From JANNAV01 sp031384695 (GTDB lineage: Bacteria > Pseudomonadota > Alphaproteobacteria > Rhodobacterales > Rhodobacteraceae): a stretch of 17,134 nucleotides of DNA. The notes under the pieces were generated by a model. It saw only the letters and a program-made list of their open reading frames with translations, ran no database searches and had not been told where the DNA came from. The stretch covers positions 1 through 17,134 of the forward strand of contig JANNAV010000306.1 of the NCBI GenBank assembly GCA_031384695.1, read 5' to 3'. Positions 6,738-14,465 of this stretch are shown piece by piece (the stretch's first letter is position 1; every line of letters begins with the position of its first letter). Position numbers and translations under genes: made by a program.

Positions 6738-7831
6738 CACTCCGCCCCCTTGCGCAGCAACAGAAACACCCGCTCCACCGGCCTGCGCACCATATAGGGC
6801 AGCGCGCCCGTGAACATGATCACCAGCGCCTGAATGACCGTGATCAGGTCTTTCGGAATCTTGGTCCAAAGTGCCAGTTCCGCCCCGCCCTGATAAAGAA
6901 ACCCGAACAGCACCGCCGCAATCGCCACCCCCGCCGGATGGTTCCGCCCCATCAACGCCACCGCAATGCCGATGAAGCCTGCGTTCTCCACCGAATTGAG
7001 CAGCAGGCGGTTCGCCTCGCCTTGCACCGAATTCACCGCCATCAACCCCGCCAACGCCCCCGAGATCAGCATCGCATACATGGTGATCCGCACCGGATTT
7101 ATTCCCGCATAAACCGCCGCCTTTTCCGATTTGCCAAAGGCGCGCAACTGATAGCCCAGCCGCGTGTGCCACATCAGCCGCCACACCACGAAACAACAAA
7201 CCACCGCGATCAGAAACGTGATGTTCGCCGGTGTCTTGTTGGAAAACGGAATCCCCACCAGCGCCAGAATATCGCCCAGATTGGGCAGGTTCGTCACCTC
7301 CGAAAACCGCGCCGATGCCGGGTCCATCGAGCCTTCGGGCCGCAGCACATTGACCAGCATGTAATTGAGAAAGCTGTAGGAAATATAGTTGAACATGATC
7401 GTGGTGATCACGATATGGCTGCCGCGTCTGGCCTGCAACCACGCGGGCAAGGCGGCCCAGGCCGCACCAAACGCCATCGCCATCACTATCGCCCCCAACA
7501 GGGCCAAAGACCAATGCGGCCAGGGCACCAGCAGGCAGGCCAGCGCCACCCCAAGCCCCCCCATCGTCGCCTGCCCCTCACCGCCGATGTTGAACAGGCT
7601 GGCGTGAAACGCCACCGAAACCGCCAGCCCGGTGAACATGAAATTCGTCGCATAATAAAGCGTATAGCCCCAGCCGTAACTTGATCCCAGCGCTCCCGTT
7701 ACCATCACCCGCAGCGCCTCCACCGGGCTTTCCCCGATGCTCAGAACCACCAGCCCCGAGATCACGAACGCAATCCCCAACGAGATCAGCGGCACCAGCA
7801 CCACATCCGCCCATTTCGGCATGGTCTCCAT
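6737..7831 (-). CDS. BMP-type ABC transporter, inner-membrane permease 1
   Basis: 364 residues from the ATG at 7831; a GTG one codon earlier (7834) is an equally possible start, and both overlap the upstream ATPase stop. A BPD_transp_2 permease with about nine to ten membrane helices. SVAFHASLFNIGGEGQATMG near residue 75 is the first-permease version of the loop seen in the partner protein, and RAFGKSEKAAVYAGINPVRI is the ATPase-contact loop. Family members (YufP/BmpF/NupP relatives) pair with a second permease to import nucleosides, purines or related compounds. A periplasmic-facing stretch around NVLRPEGSMDPASARFSEVT lies between helices. All four transporter genes are translationally coupled. 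Confidence 0.9.
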   Translation of the reverse strand: METMPKWADVVLVPLISLGIAFVISGLVVLSIGESPVEALRVMVTGALGSSYGWGYTLYYATNFMFTGLAVSVAFHASLFNIGGEGQATMGGLGVALACLLVPWPHWSLALLGAIVMAMAFGAAWAALPAWLQARRGSHIVITTIMFNYISYSFLNYMLVNVLRPEGSMDPASARFSEVTNLPNLGDILALVGIPFSNKTPANITFLIAVVCCFVVWRLMWHTRLGYQLRAFGKSEKAAVYAGINPVRITMYAMLISGALAGLMAVNSVQGEANRLLLNSVENAGFIGIAVALMGRNHPAGVAIAAVLFGFLYQGGAELALWTKIPKDLITVIQALVIMFTGALPYMVRRPVERVFLLLRKGAE

Positions 7832-9402
7832 CACGCGGCCCCCTTCTGATCGCCGATGCCCGCCATCAACATGCCCAACTCGCCCTCATTGGCGGTGGCC
7901 GGATCGCGAAACCCCATGATCTGCCCGTCAAACATCACCGCAATCCGGTCTGAAAGGCTGCGGATCTCGTCCAGTTCAACCGAGACCAGCAACACCGCCT
8001 TGCCCGCATCGCGCAGCGCCACCACCTGCTTGTGGATGAACTCGATGGCGCCGATATCCACCCCCCGCGTCGGTTGGCCGATCAACAACAGGTCGGGGCT
8101 CTGCTCCATCTCGCGCGCCACCACCAGCTTTTGCTGATTGCCGCCCGAAAAAGACTTGCCCGCCAGCGTCGGGATCGGCGCGCGCACATCGTATTTCGCC
8201 ATCTTCTGCGCGCAATCGGCAACGATGGCCGCATTATCCATGAACAGCGCGTTTTTCTGATATTCCGGCCGGTAGTGATAACCAAACGCCACATTTTCCC
8301 CGGCGGTGAAATCCAGAATCATCCCCAGCGCGTGCCGGTCCTCGGGCACATGCGCGATCCCCGCCGCCCGCCGTGTCTGGCCATTGGCGTCCGGCCCGGA
8401 AAGCGGCAATTCCACCTTGTTCAGCGTCACCTTGCCGGTGGCGCGGGTGATGCCACCCAACGCCTCCAGCAACTCCGATTGGCCGTTGCCCGATACCCCG
8501 GCAATGCCCAGAATCTCGCCCGCCCGGATTTCAAACGAAACCCCTTTCAGCCGCCGCACCCCATGGCTGTCGGTGACGCTCAGGTTCTCCACCGCCAGCA
8601 CCACCTTGCCCGGCGTCGCGGGCTTTTTATCAACCTCCAGCAAAACCTTCCGCCCGACCATCAGTTCGGCCAACTGCTCGGCGGAAGACTCCGAGGTTTT
8701 CACCGTCGCCACCATAGTACCCCGCCGCATCACTGATGTGGTGTCAGTGGTCTCCATGATCTCGCGCAGCTTGTGGGTGATCAGGATCACCGTCTTGCCC
8801 TGATCGCGCAGGCCGCGCAGGATACGGAACAGATGGTCGGCCTCGGCAGGCGTCAACACCCCCGTAGGCTCGTCCAATATCAGGATATCCGCCTGCCGGT
8901 ACAGTGCTTTCAGAATCTCCACCCGCTGCTGATGGCCTACTGAGAGATCCTCGATCACTGCATCGGGATCAACATCCAGCTCGTATTCCCGGCTCAGATC
9001 CAGCAGCACCTTGCGCGCTTTGGTCAGGCTGCCCTGCAGCATCGCGCCGTCTTCCGCGCCCAGAATCACATTCTCCAGCACGGTGAAATTCTGCACCAGC
9101 TTGAAATGCTGAAACACCATACCGATGCCTGCCCGGATGGCGGCCTGACTGTCGGGGATCGTCGTCAGCTTGCCGTTGATGAAAATCTCGCCCTTGTCGG
9201 CTTTGTAAAAGCCGTAAAGGATCGACATCATCGTCGATTTCCCCGCGCCGTTTTCGCCGATTATCCCGTGGATCGTGCCCTGGCGGACCTGAATATCAAT
9301 GTCCTTGTTGGCCTGAACCGGCCCGAAAGCCTTGGATATCCCTTTGAGTTCTATCGCAAAAGGGGCGGCAGTTGCCTGCCGCCCCGAATTGGTGTCTTGC
9401 AT
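7831..9402 (-). CDS. BMP-type ABC transporter, double ATP-binding protein
   Basis: 523 residues holding two ABC ATPase domains. Domain 1: Walker A GENGAGKST (about residue 52), signature LSVGHQQRVEILKAL, Walker B ILILDEPTGVLTPAEAD. Domain 2: the degenerate Walker A GVSGNGQSE (about residue 300), signature FSGGNQQKLVVAREM, Walker B LLLIGQPTRGVDIGA. A Gly-Asn-Gly form of the second P-loop and Gln in place of Glu after the second Walker B are normal for this sugar/nucleoside subfamily (RbsA/YufO type), where only one site hydrolyses well. The start ATG shares a base with the binding-protein stop. Codons 6-14 form a strong hairpin followed by four U residues (see the terminator entry), and the first 15 or so residues are extra compared with the conserved domain start IELKGISKAFG. 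Confidence 0.92.
   Translation of the reverse strand: MQDTNSGRQATAAPFAIELKGISKAFGPVQANKDIDIQVRQGTIHGIIGENGAGKSTMMSILYGFYKADKGEIFINGKLTTIPDSQAAIRAGIGMVFQHFKLVQNFTVLENVILGAEDGAMLQGSLTKARKVLLDLSREYELDVDPDAVIEDLSVGHQQRVEILKALYRQADILILDEPTGVLTPAEADHLFRILRGLRDQGKTVILITHKLREIMETTDTTSVMRRGTMVATVKTSESSAEQLAELMVGRKVLLEVDKKPATPGKVVLAVENLSVTDSHGVRRLKGVSFEIRAGEILGIAGVSGNGQSELLEALGGITRATGKVTLNKVELPLSGPDANGQTRRAAGIAHVPEDRHALGMILDFTAGENVAFGYHYRPEYQKNALFMDNAAIVADCAQKMAKYDVRAPIPTLAGKSFSGGNQQKLVVAREMEQSPDLLLIGQPTRGVDIGAIEFIHKQVVALRDAGKAVLLVSVELDEIRSLSDRIAVMFDGQIMGFRDPATANEGELGMLMAGIGDQKGAA
9358..9385 (-). terminator. Terminator-like hairpin inside the first codons of the ATPase gene
   Basis: Nine-base perfect arms, GGGGCGGCA (9362-9370) and TGCCGCCCC (9377-9385), enclose a 6-base loop. 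On the transcribed minus strand the stem is followed by TTTT (9361-9358). It lies 17 bases after the ATPase ATG, just behind the binding-protein stop. This is the right place for partial termination or a 3'-end-protecting stem that leaves more mRNA for the binding protein than for the membrane parts. The U-run is short, so a leaky attenuator or mRNA stabiliser is more likely than a full terminator. Confidence 0.5.
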
Positions 9403-10397
9403 CAGAAGGTGGCGCCGGGGCAGGTGTTGTCGGACATATAATCATGCACCATGATCTCGCCCGATTTGATCTTCTCGGCCGCCGCATCCACCGCAGCCTG
9501 CATCTCGGCAGAAACCAGACTTGCGTTGTTCTCGTCCATCGCGTAACCCACGCCGCCCGCCTTCAGGTCCAGCACGTTGATGCCGGGGGCCATATCGGTG
9601 CCTTCCTTGAAGGCGTTGTAAACCGCCACGTCAACCCGCTTCAGCATCGAGGTCAGCACCGATCCCGGCTGCAGATAGTTCTGGTTGCTGTCCACGCCGA
9701 TGGAAAGAATGCCCTCGTCCTTGGCCGCCTGCAACACGCCCGCGCCGGTGCCGCCCGCCGCCGCAAAGATCACATCCGCGCCCTGGCCCTTTTGCGATTT
9801 GGCAATCTCGCCACCCTTCACCGGGTTGTTCCACGCGCTGGGGTCCGAGCCGGTCATGTTCAGGATCACCTTCATATCCGGGTTGACCGCCATCGCCCCT
9901 TGGGCAAAGCCGCAGCCGAAACGCCGGATCAGCGGAATATCCATGCCGCCGATAAAGCCCACGGTGCCGGTTTTCGAGGCCAGCGCCGCCATCATTCCCA
10001 CCAGATACGAGCCCTCATGCTCGGTAAACACCACCGATTTCACGTTGGGCTGATCGACAACCATGTCGATGATGGCAAATTTGGTGTCCGGGAAATCCGG
10101 CGCCACCTGTGCCAGCACATCACCAAAGGCAAATCCGGTCATCACCACCGGGTTGAACCCGGCACCCGCCAACTGGCGCAGCGCCTGCTCGCGCTGGGCT
10201 TCCGAGGTCATTTCCAGATCCTTGAAGGTGCCGCCGGTCTCGGTGGCCCATTTGGTGGCACCGTTAAAGGCCGCCTCGTTGAAGGATTTGTCGAATTTTC
10301 CGCCCAAATCGAAGATGATCGCGGGTTCAGCGGCGGCAATCCCCGCAGTCAGCGCCAGCGTTGCCGCCGCGCCGAGGAAAGATTTCATAAGGCTCAT
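9402..10397 (-). CDS. BMP-family periplasmic substrate-binding protein of ABC importer
   Basis: 331 residues from the ATG at 10397 (MSLMKSFLGAAATLALTAG), preceded by GGGAG at a suitable distance; an in-frame start 30 bp upstream lacks this. A signal peptide of about 23 residues ends near AGIAAAEPAII, with no lipobox cysteine, so the mature protein is free in the periplasm. Family features: FDLGGKFDKSFNEAAFNGA at the start of the mature domain, EHEGSYLVGMMAAL, GFIGGMDIPLIRRFGCGFAQ and DVIFAAAGGTGAGVLQAA, all typical of PnrA/BmpA/Med proteins that bind purine nucleosides or related compounds. The true ligand is not known. It is the first gene of a four-gene import operon and carries its own promoter region upstream. 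Confidence 0.92.
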   Translation of the reverse strand: MSLMKSFLGAAATLALTAGIAAAEPAIIFDLGGKFDKSFNEAAFNGATKWATETGGTFKDLEMTSEAQREQALRQLAGAGFNPVVMTGFAFGDVLAQVAPDFPDTKFAIIDMVVDQPNVKSVVFTEHEGSYLVGMMAALASKTGTVGFIGGMDIPLIRRFGCGFAQGAMAVNPDMKVILNMTGSDPSAWNNPVKGGEIAKSQKGQGADVIFAAAGGTGAGVLQAAKDEGILSIGVDSNQNYLQPGSVLTSMLKRVDVAVYNAFKEGTDMAPGINVLDLKAGGVGYAMDENNASLVSAEMQAAVDAAAEKIKSGEIMVHDYMSDNTCPGATF

Positions 10398-10470
10398 GGA
10401 AGACTCCCGGTTGATTTTTGACGTCACCTTGCCGCAGCGGGATCGCTCCCGGACGGCTGGTTCGTGATTG

Positions 10471-10500
10471 ATTTAGGTCGCAACTGTGGCGGGCAGTCAA
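10471..10500 (-). promoter_or_regulatory. Predicted promoter of the BMP ABC operon
   Basis: Minus-strand TTGACT (10500-10495) and CTAAAT (10476-10471) are separated by 18 bp. Transcription would begin near 10464, giving a leader of about 67 bases before the ATG at 10397. The -35 matches the consensus in five of six positions. Repeated TGATC sites lie 28-65 bp further upstream, where an activator could bind. Confidence 0.5.
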
Positions 10501-10527
10501 CGGGAATCTTTCGCCGCTGGACTGGCG

Positions 10528-10565
10528 TTTGATCCTTTGATCAAATTTTAATCCTATGATCAAAA
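10528..10565. promoter_or_regulatory. Cluster of TTTGATC half-sites upstream of the ABC operon
   Basis: In an AT-rich patch, TTGATCCTTTGATCAA (10529-10544) is a palindrome with 6-bp arms and a 4-bp centre, and a third half-site TGATCAAA lies at 10557-10564, 19 bp from the matching half-site at 10538-10545. The group lies between the rimI stop and the predicted -35 of the ABC operon, about 65-100 bp before the predicted transcription start. It resembles an FNR box but the spacing between TTGAT and ATCAA is 6, not 4. The cognate regulator is not recognised. Confidence 0.45.
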
Positions 10566-10567
10566 AT

Positions 10568-10993
10568 TTATGCAGGCCCCCCTACCAGAACCCGATCCAT
10601 AACCAGCGCATCCACCGGCGCGCCTTCGGTTTGCCGGTAATAGCCGCGCCGCATCCCGGCCTCGCGGAATCCCATCGCGCGGTAAAGCATCAGTGCCGCC
10701 ACGTTGTCCTGCATCACCTCCAGAAACACCCGCGCCGCGCCGCGCCCGGCAGCCACCACCAGAAACTCATCCACCAACGCGCGTGCCGTCCCCTGCCGCC
10801 GCGCCGCCGGATCAACCGCCAAAGTCAGCAGTTCCGCCTCCCCCGCCACCACCCGCCCGATCAGAAACCCCGCATCCCGCGCGCAGACAAAGCACAACGG
10901 GCTGCCCAGCAACGATGTAATCTCCTCCGCACTCCACGGGCGTGGCACCACGAAACAAAGCCGGTGCAGCCGCGCCATCTCGTCCTCGGTCAC
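10568..10993 (-). CDS. rimI: GNAT acetyltransferase, ribosomal-protein-alanine N-acetyltransferase RimI
   Basis: 141 residues from a GTG start that overlaps the tsaB stop (GTGA). The N-terminal MARLHRLCFVVPRPWSAEEI is typical of RimI. The GNAT core follows: LLTLAVDPAARRQGTARALV (acetyl-CoA pyrophosphate loop, R-R-Q-G-T-A), VFLEVMQDNVAALMLYRAMGF (the N-x-x-A-x-x-x-Y-x-x-x-GF motif of N-terminal acetyltransferases). It should acetylate the N-terminal alanine of ribosomal protein S18 and perhaps other proteins. Position right behind tsaB is the usual arrangement in many bacteria and supports the call. Confidence 0.87.
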   Translation of the reverse strand: MTEDEMARLHRLCFVVPRPWSAEEITSLLGSPLCFVCARDAGFLIGRVVAGEAELLTLAVDPAARRQGTARALVDEFLVVAAGRGAARVFLEVMQDNVAALMLYRAMGFREAGMRRGYYRQTEGAPVDALVMDRVLVGGPA

Positions 10994-11595
10994 GGCAATA
11001 TCACCGGGCCGGTATCCGAAGGTGATGCTGCATCCGCACCGCGCAAATAGAACGGCGCAGGCCGTGGCTGCGGCTGCCCCAACCGGCCCGCCGCAATCCG
11101 CGCTATCGCCTCGGCCAGCGCCATCACCGGCGCGCCGCCGCCAAACCCCACAACCCGCGCCGCCAAAGGCCCCACCGCGTCCATCGCCACCATCCGCGCC
11201 TGATCCGGCCCCGCATCGAAAAAGCTTTGCACATAAACCTCGCCGCGTCGTGCATCCTCAACCACGCTCACCGGGCGGGCCGCGCCATACGCCATCGCCT
11301 CCAGCCGCGTGACGCCAATCGCCGGAACCGCCAGCGCCAAAGCCAAGCCCCGCGCCGCCGCCACCGAAATCCGCACCCCGGTGAAATTCCCCGGCCCGGT
11401 GCCCACCGCAATCGCCGCCAGATCGCGCCACGCCACGCCCGCCTCGGCCAGCATCTCCTCCAGCATCGGAAACAACCGCTCCGCCTGCCCCTTCTGCATC
11501 TCCTCCAGCCGCAAAATCACCCGGTCGTCCAAAAGCAAAGCGGCCGCGCAATGCGCGGCCGATGAGTCAAACGCCAGAATGACCTCAGGCCGCAA
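10990..11595 (-). CDS. tsaB: tRNA threonylcarbamoyladenosine biosynthesis protein TsaB
   Basis: 201 residues if started at the TTG at 11595 (MRPEVILAFDSSAAHCAAAL). A TTG at 11610 is also open, and relatives start very near VILAFD, where no ATG or GTG exists. AGGTG lies seven bases before TTG 11595. The protein has the ASKHA fold: FDSSAAHCAAALL is the first phosphate loop and AVGTGPGNFTGVRISVAAARGLA is the strongly conserved TsaB stretch. TsaB is the non-catalytic partner of TsaD; with TsaE it makes the t6A base modification at position 37 of ANN-decoding tRNAs. It overlaps the NifU-like gene upstream by 11 bp and rimI downstream by 4 bp. Confidence 0.9.
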   Translation of the reverse strand: MRPEVILAFDSSAAHCAAALLLDDRVILRLEEMQKGQAERLFPMLEEMLAEAGVAWRDLAAIAVGTGPGNFTGVRISVAAARGLALALAVPAIGVTRLEAMAYGAARPVSVVEDARRGEVYVQSFFDAGPDQARMVAMDAVGPLAARVVGFGGGAPVMALAEAIARIAAGRLGQPQPRPAPFYLRGADAASPSDTGPVILP

Positions 11596-12145
11596 CCGGA
11601 CGCACCTCAAGCACTTCGGGAATGTAATGCCGCAACAGATTCTCGATCCCCATCTTCAGCGTCAGCGTCGATGACGGGCACCCCGCGCAGGCGCCTTGCA
11701 TATGCAGATACACAATCCCCCGGTCAAAGCCGTGAAAGGTGATATCGCCGCCATCCTGCGCCACCGCAGGCCGCACGCGGGTATCCAGCAACTCCTTGAT
11801 CTGCCGCACGATATCGCCGTCGGGGCCGTCATGCGCCGCATGGCCACCCTGCGCGCCCTCGCCCTCGATCACCGCCGCACCCGATTGGAAATGCTCCATG
11901 ATCGCGCCCAGAATGGCCGGCTTGATATGCTGCCACTCCGCCGCCTCGGCCTTGGTCACCGTGACAAAATCGGTGCCGAAAAACACCCCTGTCACTTGAC
12001 CCGTCGCAAAAATCCGCGCCGCCAGCGGCGATTTCCCCGCTGCGTCAACGCTCGGGAAATCCGCCGTCCCCATCTCCAGCACGGTCTGCCCCGGCATGAA
12101 CTTCAGCGTGGCCGGGTTCGGGGTGGATTCGGTCTGAATGAACAT
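11585..12145 (-). CDS. NifU/Nfu-type iron-sulfur cluster carrier protein
   Basis: 186 residues with the two-domain Nfu layout. The N-terminal domain begins MFIQTESTPNPATLKFMPGQ and includes VTGVFFGTDFVTVTK (about residues 1-88). The C-terminal NifU domain holds RPAVAQDGGDITFHGF and the cluster-binding CAGC motif in MQGACAGCPSSTLTLKMG (about residues 149-166). It carries [4Fe-4S] clusters to target proteins in the cytoplasm. AGGAG stands 7 bases before the ATG. It is the first gene of a unit with tsaB and rimI. A glycine/histidine-rich linker (about residues 93-108) joins the domains. Confidence 0.92.
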   Translation of the reverse strand: MFIQTESTPNPATLKFMPGQTVLEMGTADFPSVDAAGKSPLAARIFATGQVTGVFFGTDFVTVTKAEAAEWQHIKPAILGAIMEHFQSGAAVIEGEGAQGGHAAHDGPDGDIVRQIKELLDTRVRPAVAQDGGDITFHGFDRGIVYLHMQGACAGCPSSTLTLKMGIENLLRHYIPEVLEVRPVAA

Positions 12146-12169
12146 CGCTATCTCCTACGGTTATAGTCG

Positions 12170-12198
12170 GATATGCGCCCTAACCCCGTGCATGTCAA
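12170..12198 (-). promoter_or_regulatory. Predicted sigma-70-type promoter of nifU-tsaB-rimI
   Basis: Minus-strand TTGACA (12198-12193), a perfect -35, and CATATC (12175-12170) are separated by exactly 17 bp, ending about 25 bp before the ATG at 12145. A small hairpin, TGGAA-CCA-TTCCA (12202-12214), lies directly upstream of the -35 and could be an operator or chance. This is the best promoter match in the window. Confidence 0.6.
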
Positions 12199-12219
12199 GT
12201 TTGGAACCATTCCAGATGT

Positions 12220-12606
12220 TCAAAGAAAAACCACATAAGCCGCATAAAGCCCTGTGGCCACCAGCAGGCACATCACCGCGAAAGACCCCATATCCTTGGC
12301 GTTCTTGGCAAATTCCGACCATCCGGGCGAGGCATTATCCACCAATTCCTCAATCGCCGTGTTCAGCGCCTCGACCGCCAAAACCATCAACGACAGGATC
12401 GCCAGCCCCAGAAACTCGGGCAGGCTCGCCCCCACCCACACAAACACCGCCCCCACCACCACCAGCCCCAGCAACTCCTGCCGGAACGCCGCCTCGCGCC
12501 ACAACCGCCGCGCCCCGCCGATGGAATAGCTGGCCGCCGCAAAGAAATGCGCGATACCAACCTTGCGCTCAGGTTTTTGTGGCGTGGTCTGGGCCTTGTC
12601 GTCCAT
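12220..12606 (-). CDS. dgkA: Diacylglycerol kinase (DgkA-type)
   Basis: 128 residues, the usual small three-helix membrane kinase size. Family residues are present: VEALNTAIEELVDNASP in the middle (the Glu and Asn that bind metal and ATP) and KNAKDMGSFAVMCLLVA (the KDMGSAAV-type motif). Helices run at about residues 45-62, 65-82 and 105-127 after an N-terminal amphipathic part. It phosphorylates diacylglycerol to phosphatidic acid in the inner membrane. It starts 12 bp after the phosphoethanolamine transferase stop with a strong GAGGGGGA before its ATG; that transferase releases diacylglycerol from phosphatidylethanolamine, so this kinase is well placed to recycle it. Confidence 0.92.
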   Translation of the reverse strand: MDDKAQTTPQKPERKVGIAHFFAAASYSIGGARRLWREAAFRQELLGLVVVGAVFVWVGASLPEFLGLAILSLMVLAVEALNTAIEELVDNASPGWSEFAKNAKDMGSFAVMCLLVATGLYAAYVVFL

Positions 12607-12618
12607 CCAGCGTCCCCC

Positions 12619-14262
12619 TCAACTCGAAGTGCCACGGCACGGGGCGGCCAAATCCAGTTCAGCCGTCCTGGCAGCCGTCTCCACATCCACCAGACTCAAA
12701 ATCGTCGAGAACATGTTGTCATGGCTCACAGGTGCCGCCGCCGCCTGCTTCATGCAGGCCGCGTCCAACCCCAGCGCGGTGCGAAACCGCTCCGACATCC
12801 AGATCACCATCGGCACCTCAATCTGCACATCCGGCGCCATGAAATAAGGCGCTCCATGCAGATAGATGCCGTTTTCCCCCAGACTCTCGCCATGGTCCGA
12901 CACATAATACATCGCCGGCGTCACCCGCGCGGCGGCATCAATCCGGTCGATCACCGATGCCAGGAAAAAGTCGGTATAGGCGATGGTGTTGTCATAAGCG
13001 TTCACGATCTCTTCGGTCGTGCATTCGGTCAGTTCGGGCGTCTGGCATGCGGGCGAAAAAATCTCGCGCTCGGGCGGATAGCGCAGCCAGTACGAAGGCC
13101 CATGGCTGCCGATCTGGTGCAGCACGATCACGGTGTTTTCGGTCATCGTGTCCGCCACCGTCTGCAACCGCGCAAGGAACACCCCGTCGATGCACTCCGG
13201 CGTGCAGAACTCGGCCCCATCCTCGGCGGTCATAAAACGCGAGGGCAACCGCGCCGCAATCGCCTTGTCGCCGGTGTTGTTGTCCCACCATTCCACCTTG
13301 AACCCGGCACGCGCCATGACATCCAGCAGGTTTTCGGTGGCAAGCCCGCCCTCATATGAATAATCCGCCCGCGTCAATGGCGAGAACATGCACGGCAACG
13401 AGGTCGCCGTCGCCGTGCCGCAACTGGTCGCGTTGGCATAGTAAACGATGTCACGCTTGGCCAGTTCCGGGTTGGTGTCGCGCGCATAGCCGTCCAAAGA
13501 CCAGTTCGCCGACCGCGCGGTTTCCCCCGCCACAATCACCATCAACACCGGCTTTGCCGCCTTGGCCAGAAACCGCCCCGGCTTCGCGTCAAGCCCGGTG
13601 GGCTGAAGTACGATGTTGGTCGATTTCAGCATCATCTCGGCATAATTCACCGCGCCCGAAAGCGGCGCCAAAGGCTGCACCGAACCCAGCAGCGCCTTGT
13701 TGGCGCGCAGCACGGTGGAATAACCTTTGAAATCGGTGAACAAAAGCCCGATGCAAAGTGCGGCCGACCCCGCACCCATCAAAACCCACCCGAGGGCGCT
13801 GCGCAGATAACTCCGCCGCCGCACCCGCACCCACATCACCGCAAGCGATGGCAGAATGCCGTAAAGCCCCACATGTAGCAGCATCGGCCGGGTGATCAGA
13901 TGCTTCGATTCCGCCACCGTTGTCGTCACCGCGTTCTGAATCATCTCGCGGTCGATCATCACGCCCAGCACGTCCATATAATAAGATGTCACCGCCGACA
14001 GGATCAGCAGAAACACCAGCACCGGCTTTTGCAGCCAGCGCACCGCAAACAGGCTGATCACCAGCAGCACCGCCGCACCCACCGCCGCCCCGAACACCAG
14101 CGCCGCCAGAGCGCGCCCCTCAAACACCCCGTATGTGCGCGACCAGAACGTCGCATTATACGCCAGCATGATGAAAATCGCGGTCACCACGTTCAGCAAG
14201 ACCGGCGAAACGCTGGGGCGCGGCAAAGACCTTGCCGCAGGCTTCGGGGATGCGTCCGTCAC
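12619..14262 (-). CDS. Phosphoethanolamine transferase, EptA/MCR fold (sulfatase superfamily)
   Basis: 547 residues from the GTG at 14262, with GGAG five bases upstream; a GTG at 14319 would add 19 residues without a ribosome-binding site. The N-terminal third has about five membrane helices (residues 20-200). The periplasmic catalytic domain has metal and nucleophile residues matching EptA/MCR enzymes: Glu247 in AGETARSANW, Thr285 in SCGTATATSLPC, Asp456/His457 in YYVSDHGESLGEN, and His382, His387 and His469. Six cysteines (281/291, 353/357, 406/414) suit the three disulfides of the family. It should move phosphoethanolamine from phosphatidylethanolamine to lipid A or another surface glycan. 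The acceptor is unknown, and no polymyxin-resistance role is shown by sequence alone. Confidence 0.9.
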   Translation of the reverse strand: MTDASPKPAARSLPRPSVSPVLLNVVTAIFIMLAYNATFWSRTYGVFEGRALAALVFGAAVGAAVLLVISLFAVRWLQKPVLVFLLILSAVTSYYMDVLGVMIDREMIQNAVTTTVAESKHLITRPMLLHVGLYGILPSLAVMWVRVRRRSYLRSALGWVLMGAGSAALCIGLLFTDFKGYSTVLRANKALLGSVQPLAPLSGAVNYAEMMLKSTNIVLQPTGLDAKPGRFLAKAAKPVLMVIVAGETARSANWSLDGYARDTNPELAKRDIVYYANATSCGTATATSLPCMFSPLTRADYSYEGGLATENLLDVMARAGFKVEWWDNNTGDKAIAARLPSRFMTAEDGAEFCTPECIDGVFLARLQTVADTMTENTVIVLHQIGSHGPSYWLRYPPEREIFSPACQTPELTECTTEEIVNAYDNTIAYTDFFLASVIDRIDAAARVTPAMYYVSDHGESLGENGIYLHGAPYFMAPDVQIEVPMVIWMSERFRTALGLDAACMKQAAAAPVSHDNMFSTILSLVDVETAARTAELDLAAPCRGTSS

Positions 14263-14330
14263 GTTATCTCCAGTACCTGACAATAGCCTGCGCCGCTGAT
14301 CCCAGCTTTTCCACGCCACCGCAAGTTATT

Positions 14331-14359
14331 TTATTACATATCATATCACCCGGCACGAA
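14331..14359 (-). promoter_or_regulatory. Possible promoter of the transferase-dgkA pair
   Basis: An unusually AT-rich patch (14322-14348) contains minus-strand TAATAA (14336-14331) with TTCGTG (14359-14354) 17 bp upstream. The -35 is weak, so an activator may be needed. Transcription would start about 60 bp before the GTG at 14262. Confidence 0.35.
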
Positions 14360-14420
14360 CCTGCCGCCCTCAAACCCCCCGCGCGCCCGCAACCCCCACT
14401 CTCCCGCATTCTTTACTGCT

Positions 14421-14440
14421 CAAATATCCCCGCCGGAGGC
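14421..14440 (-). repeat. Intergenic element, copy 1 (GCCTCCGGCGGGGATATTT)
   Basis: On the minus strand GCCTCCGGCGGGGATATTTG begins 26 bp after the stop of the universal stress protein gene. The same 19 bases recur at 16052-16070 in the opposite orientation. An exact 19-base match twice in 17 kb, both between genes, is not expected by chance. I recall this motif as common between genes in Rhodobacteraceae; its role is unknown to me. Confidence 0.65.
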
Positions 14441-14465
14441 CCGGCATCGCCGCACAACCGCCGCC

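Noticed and set aside
6738..7514. Long open frame extending the second permease upstream by about 259 codons across the first permease gene
   Set aside because: The extension is glycine/alanine-rich, has no family features and lies antiphase to a clear permease; the TGATG junction gives the true start at 6737.
10529..10544. FNR/FnrL box upstream of the ABC operon
   Set aside because: TTGAT and ATCAA are separated by 6 bp rather than the required 4, so it is kept only as an unassigned palindrome.
12547..13359. A 270-codon plus-strand frame inside the transferase gene
   Set aside because: Shadow of the EptA-like gene; the composition is His/Arg-rich and no domain is seen.
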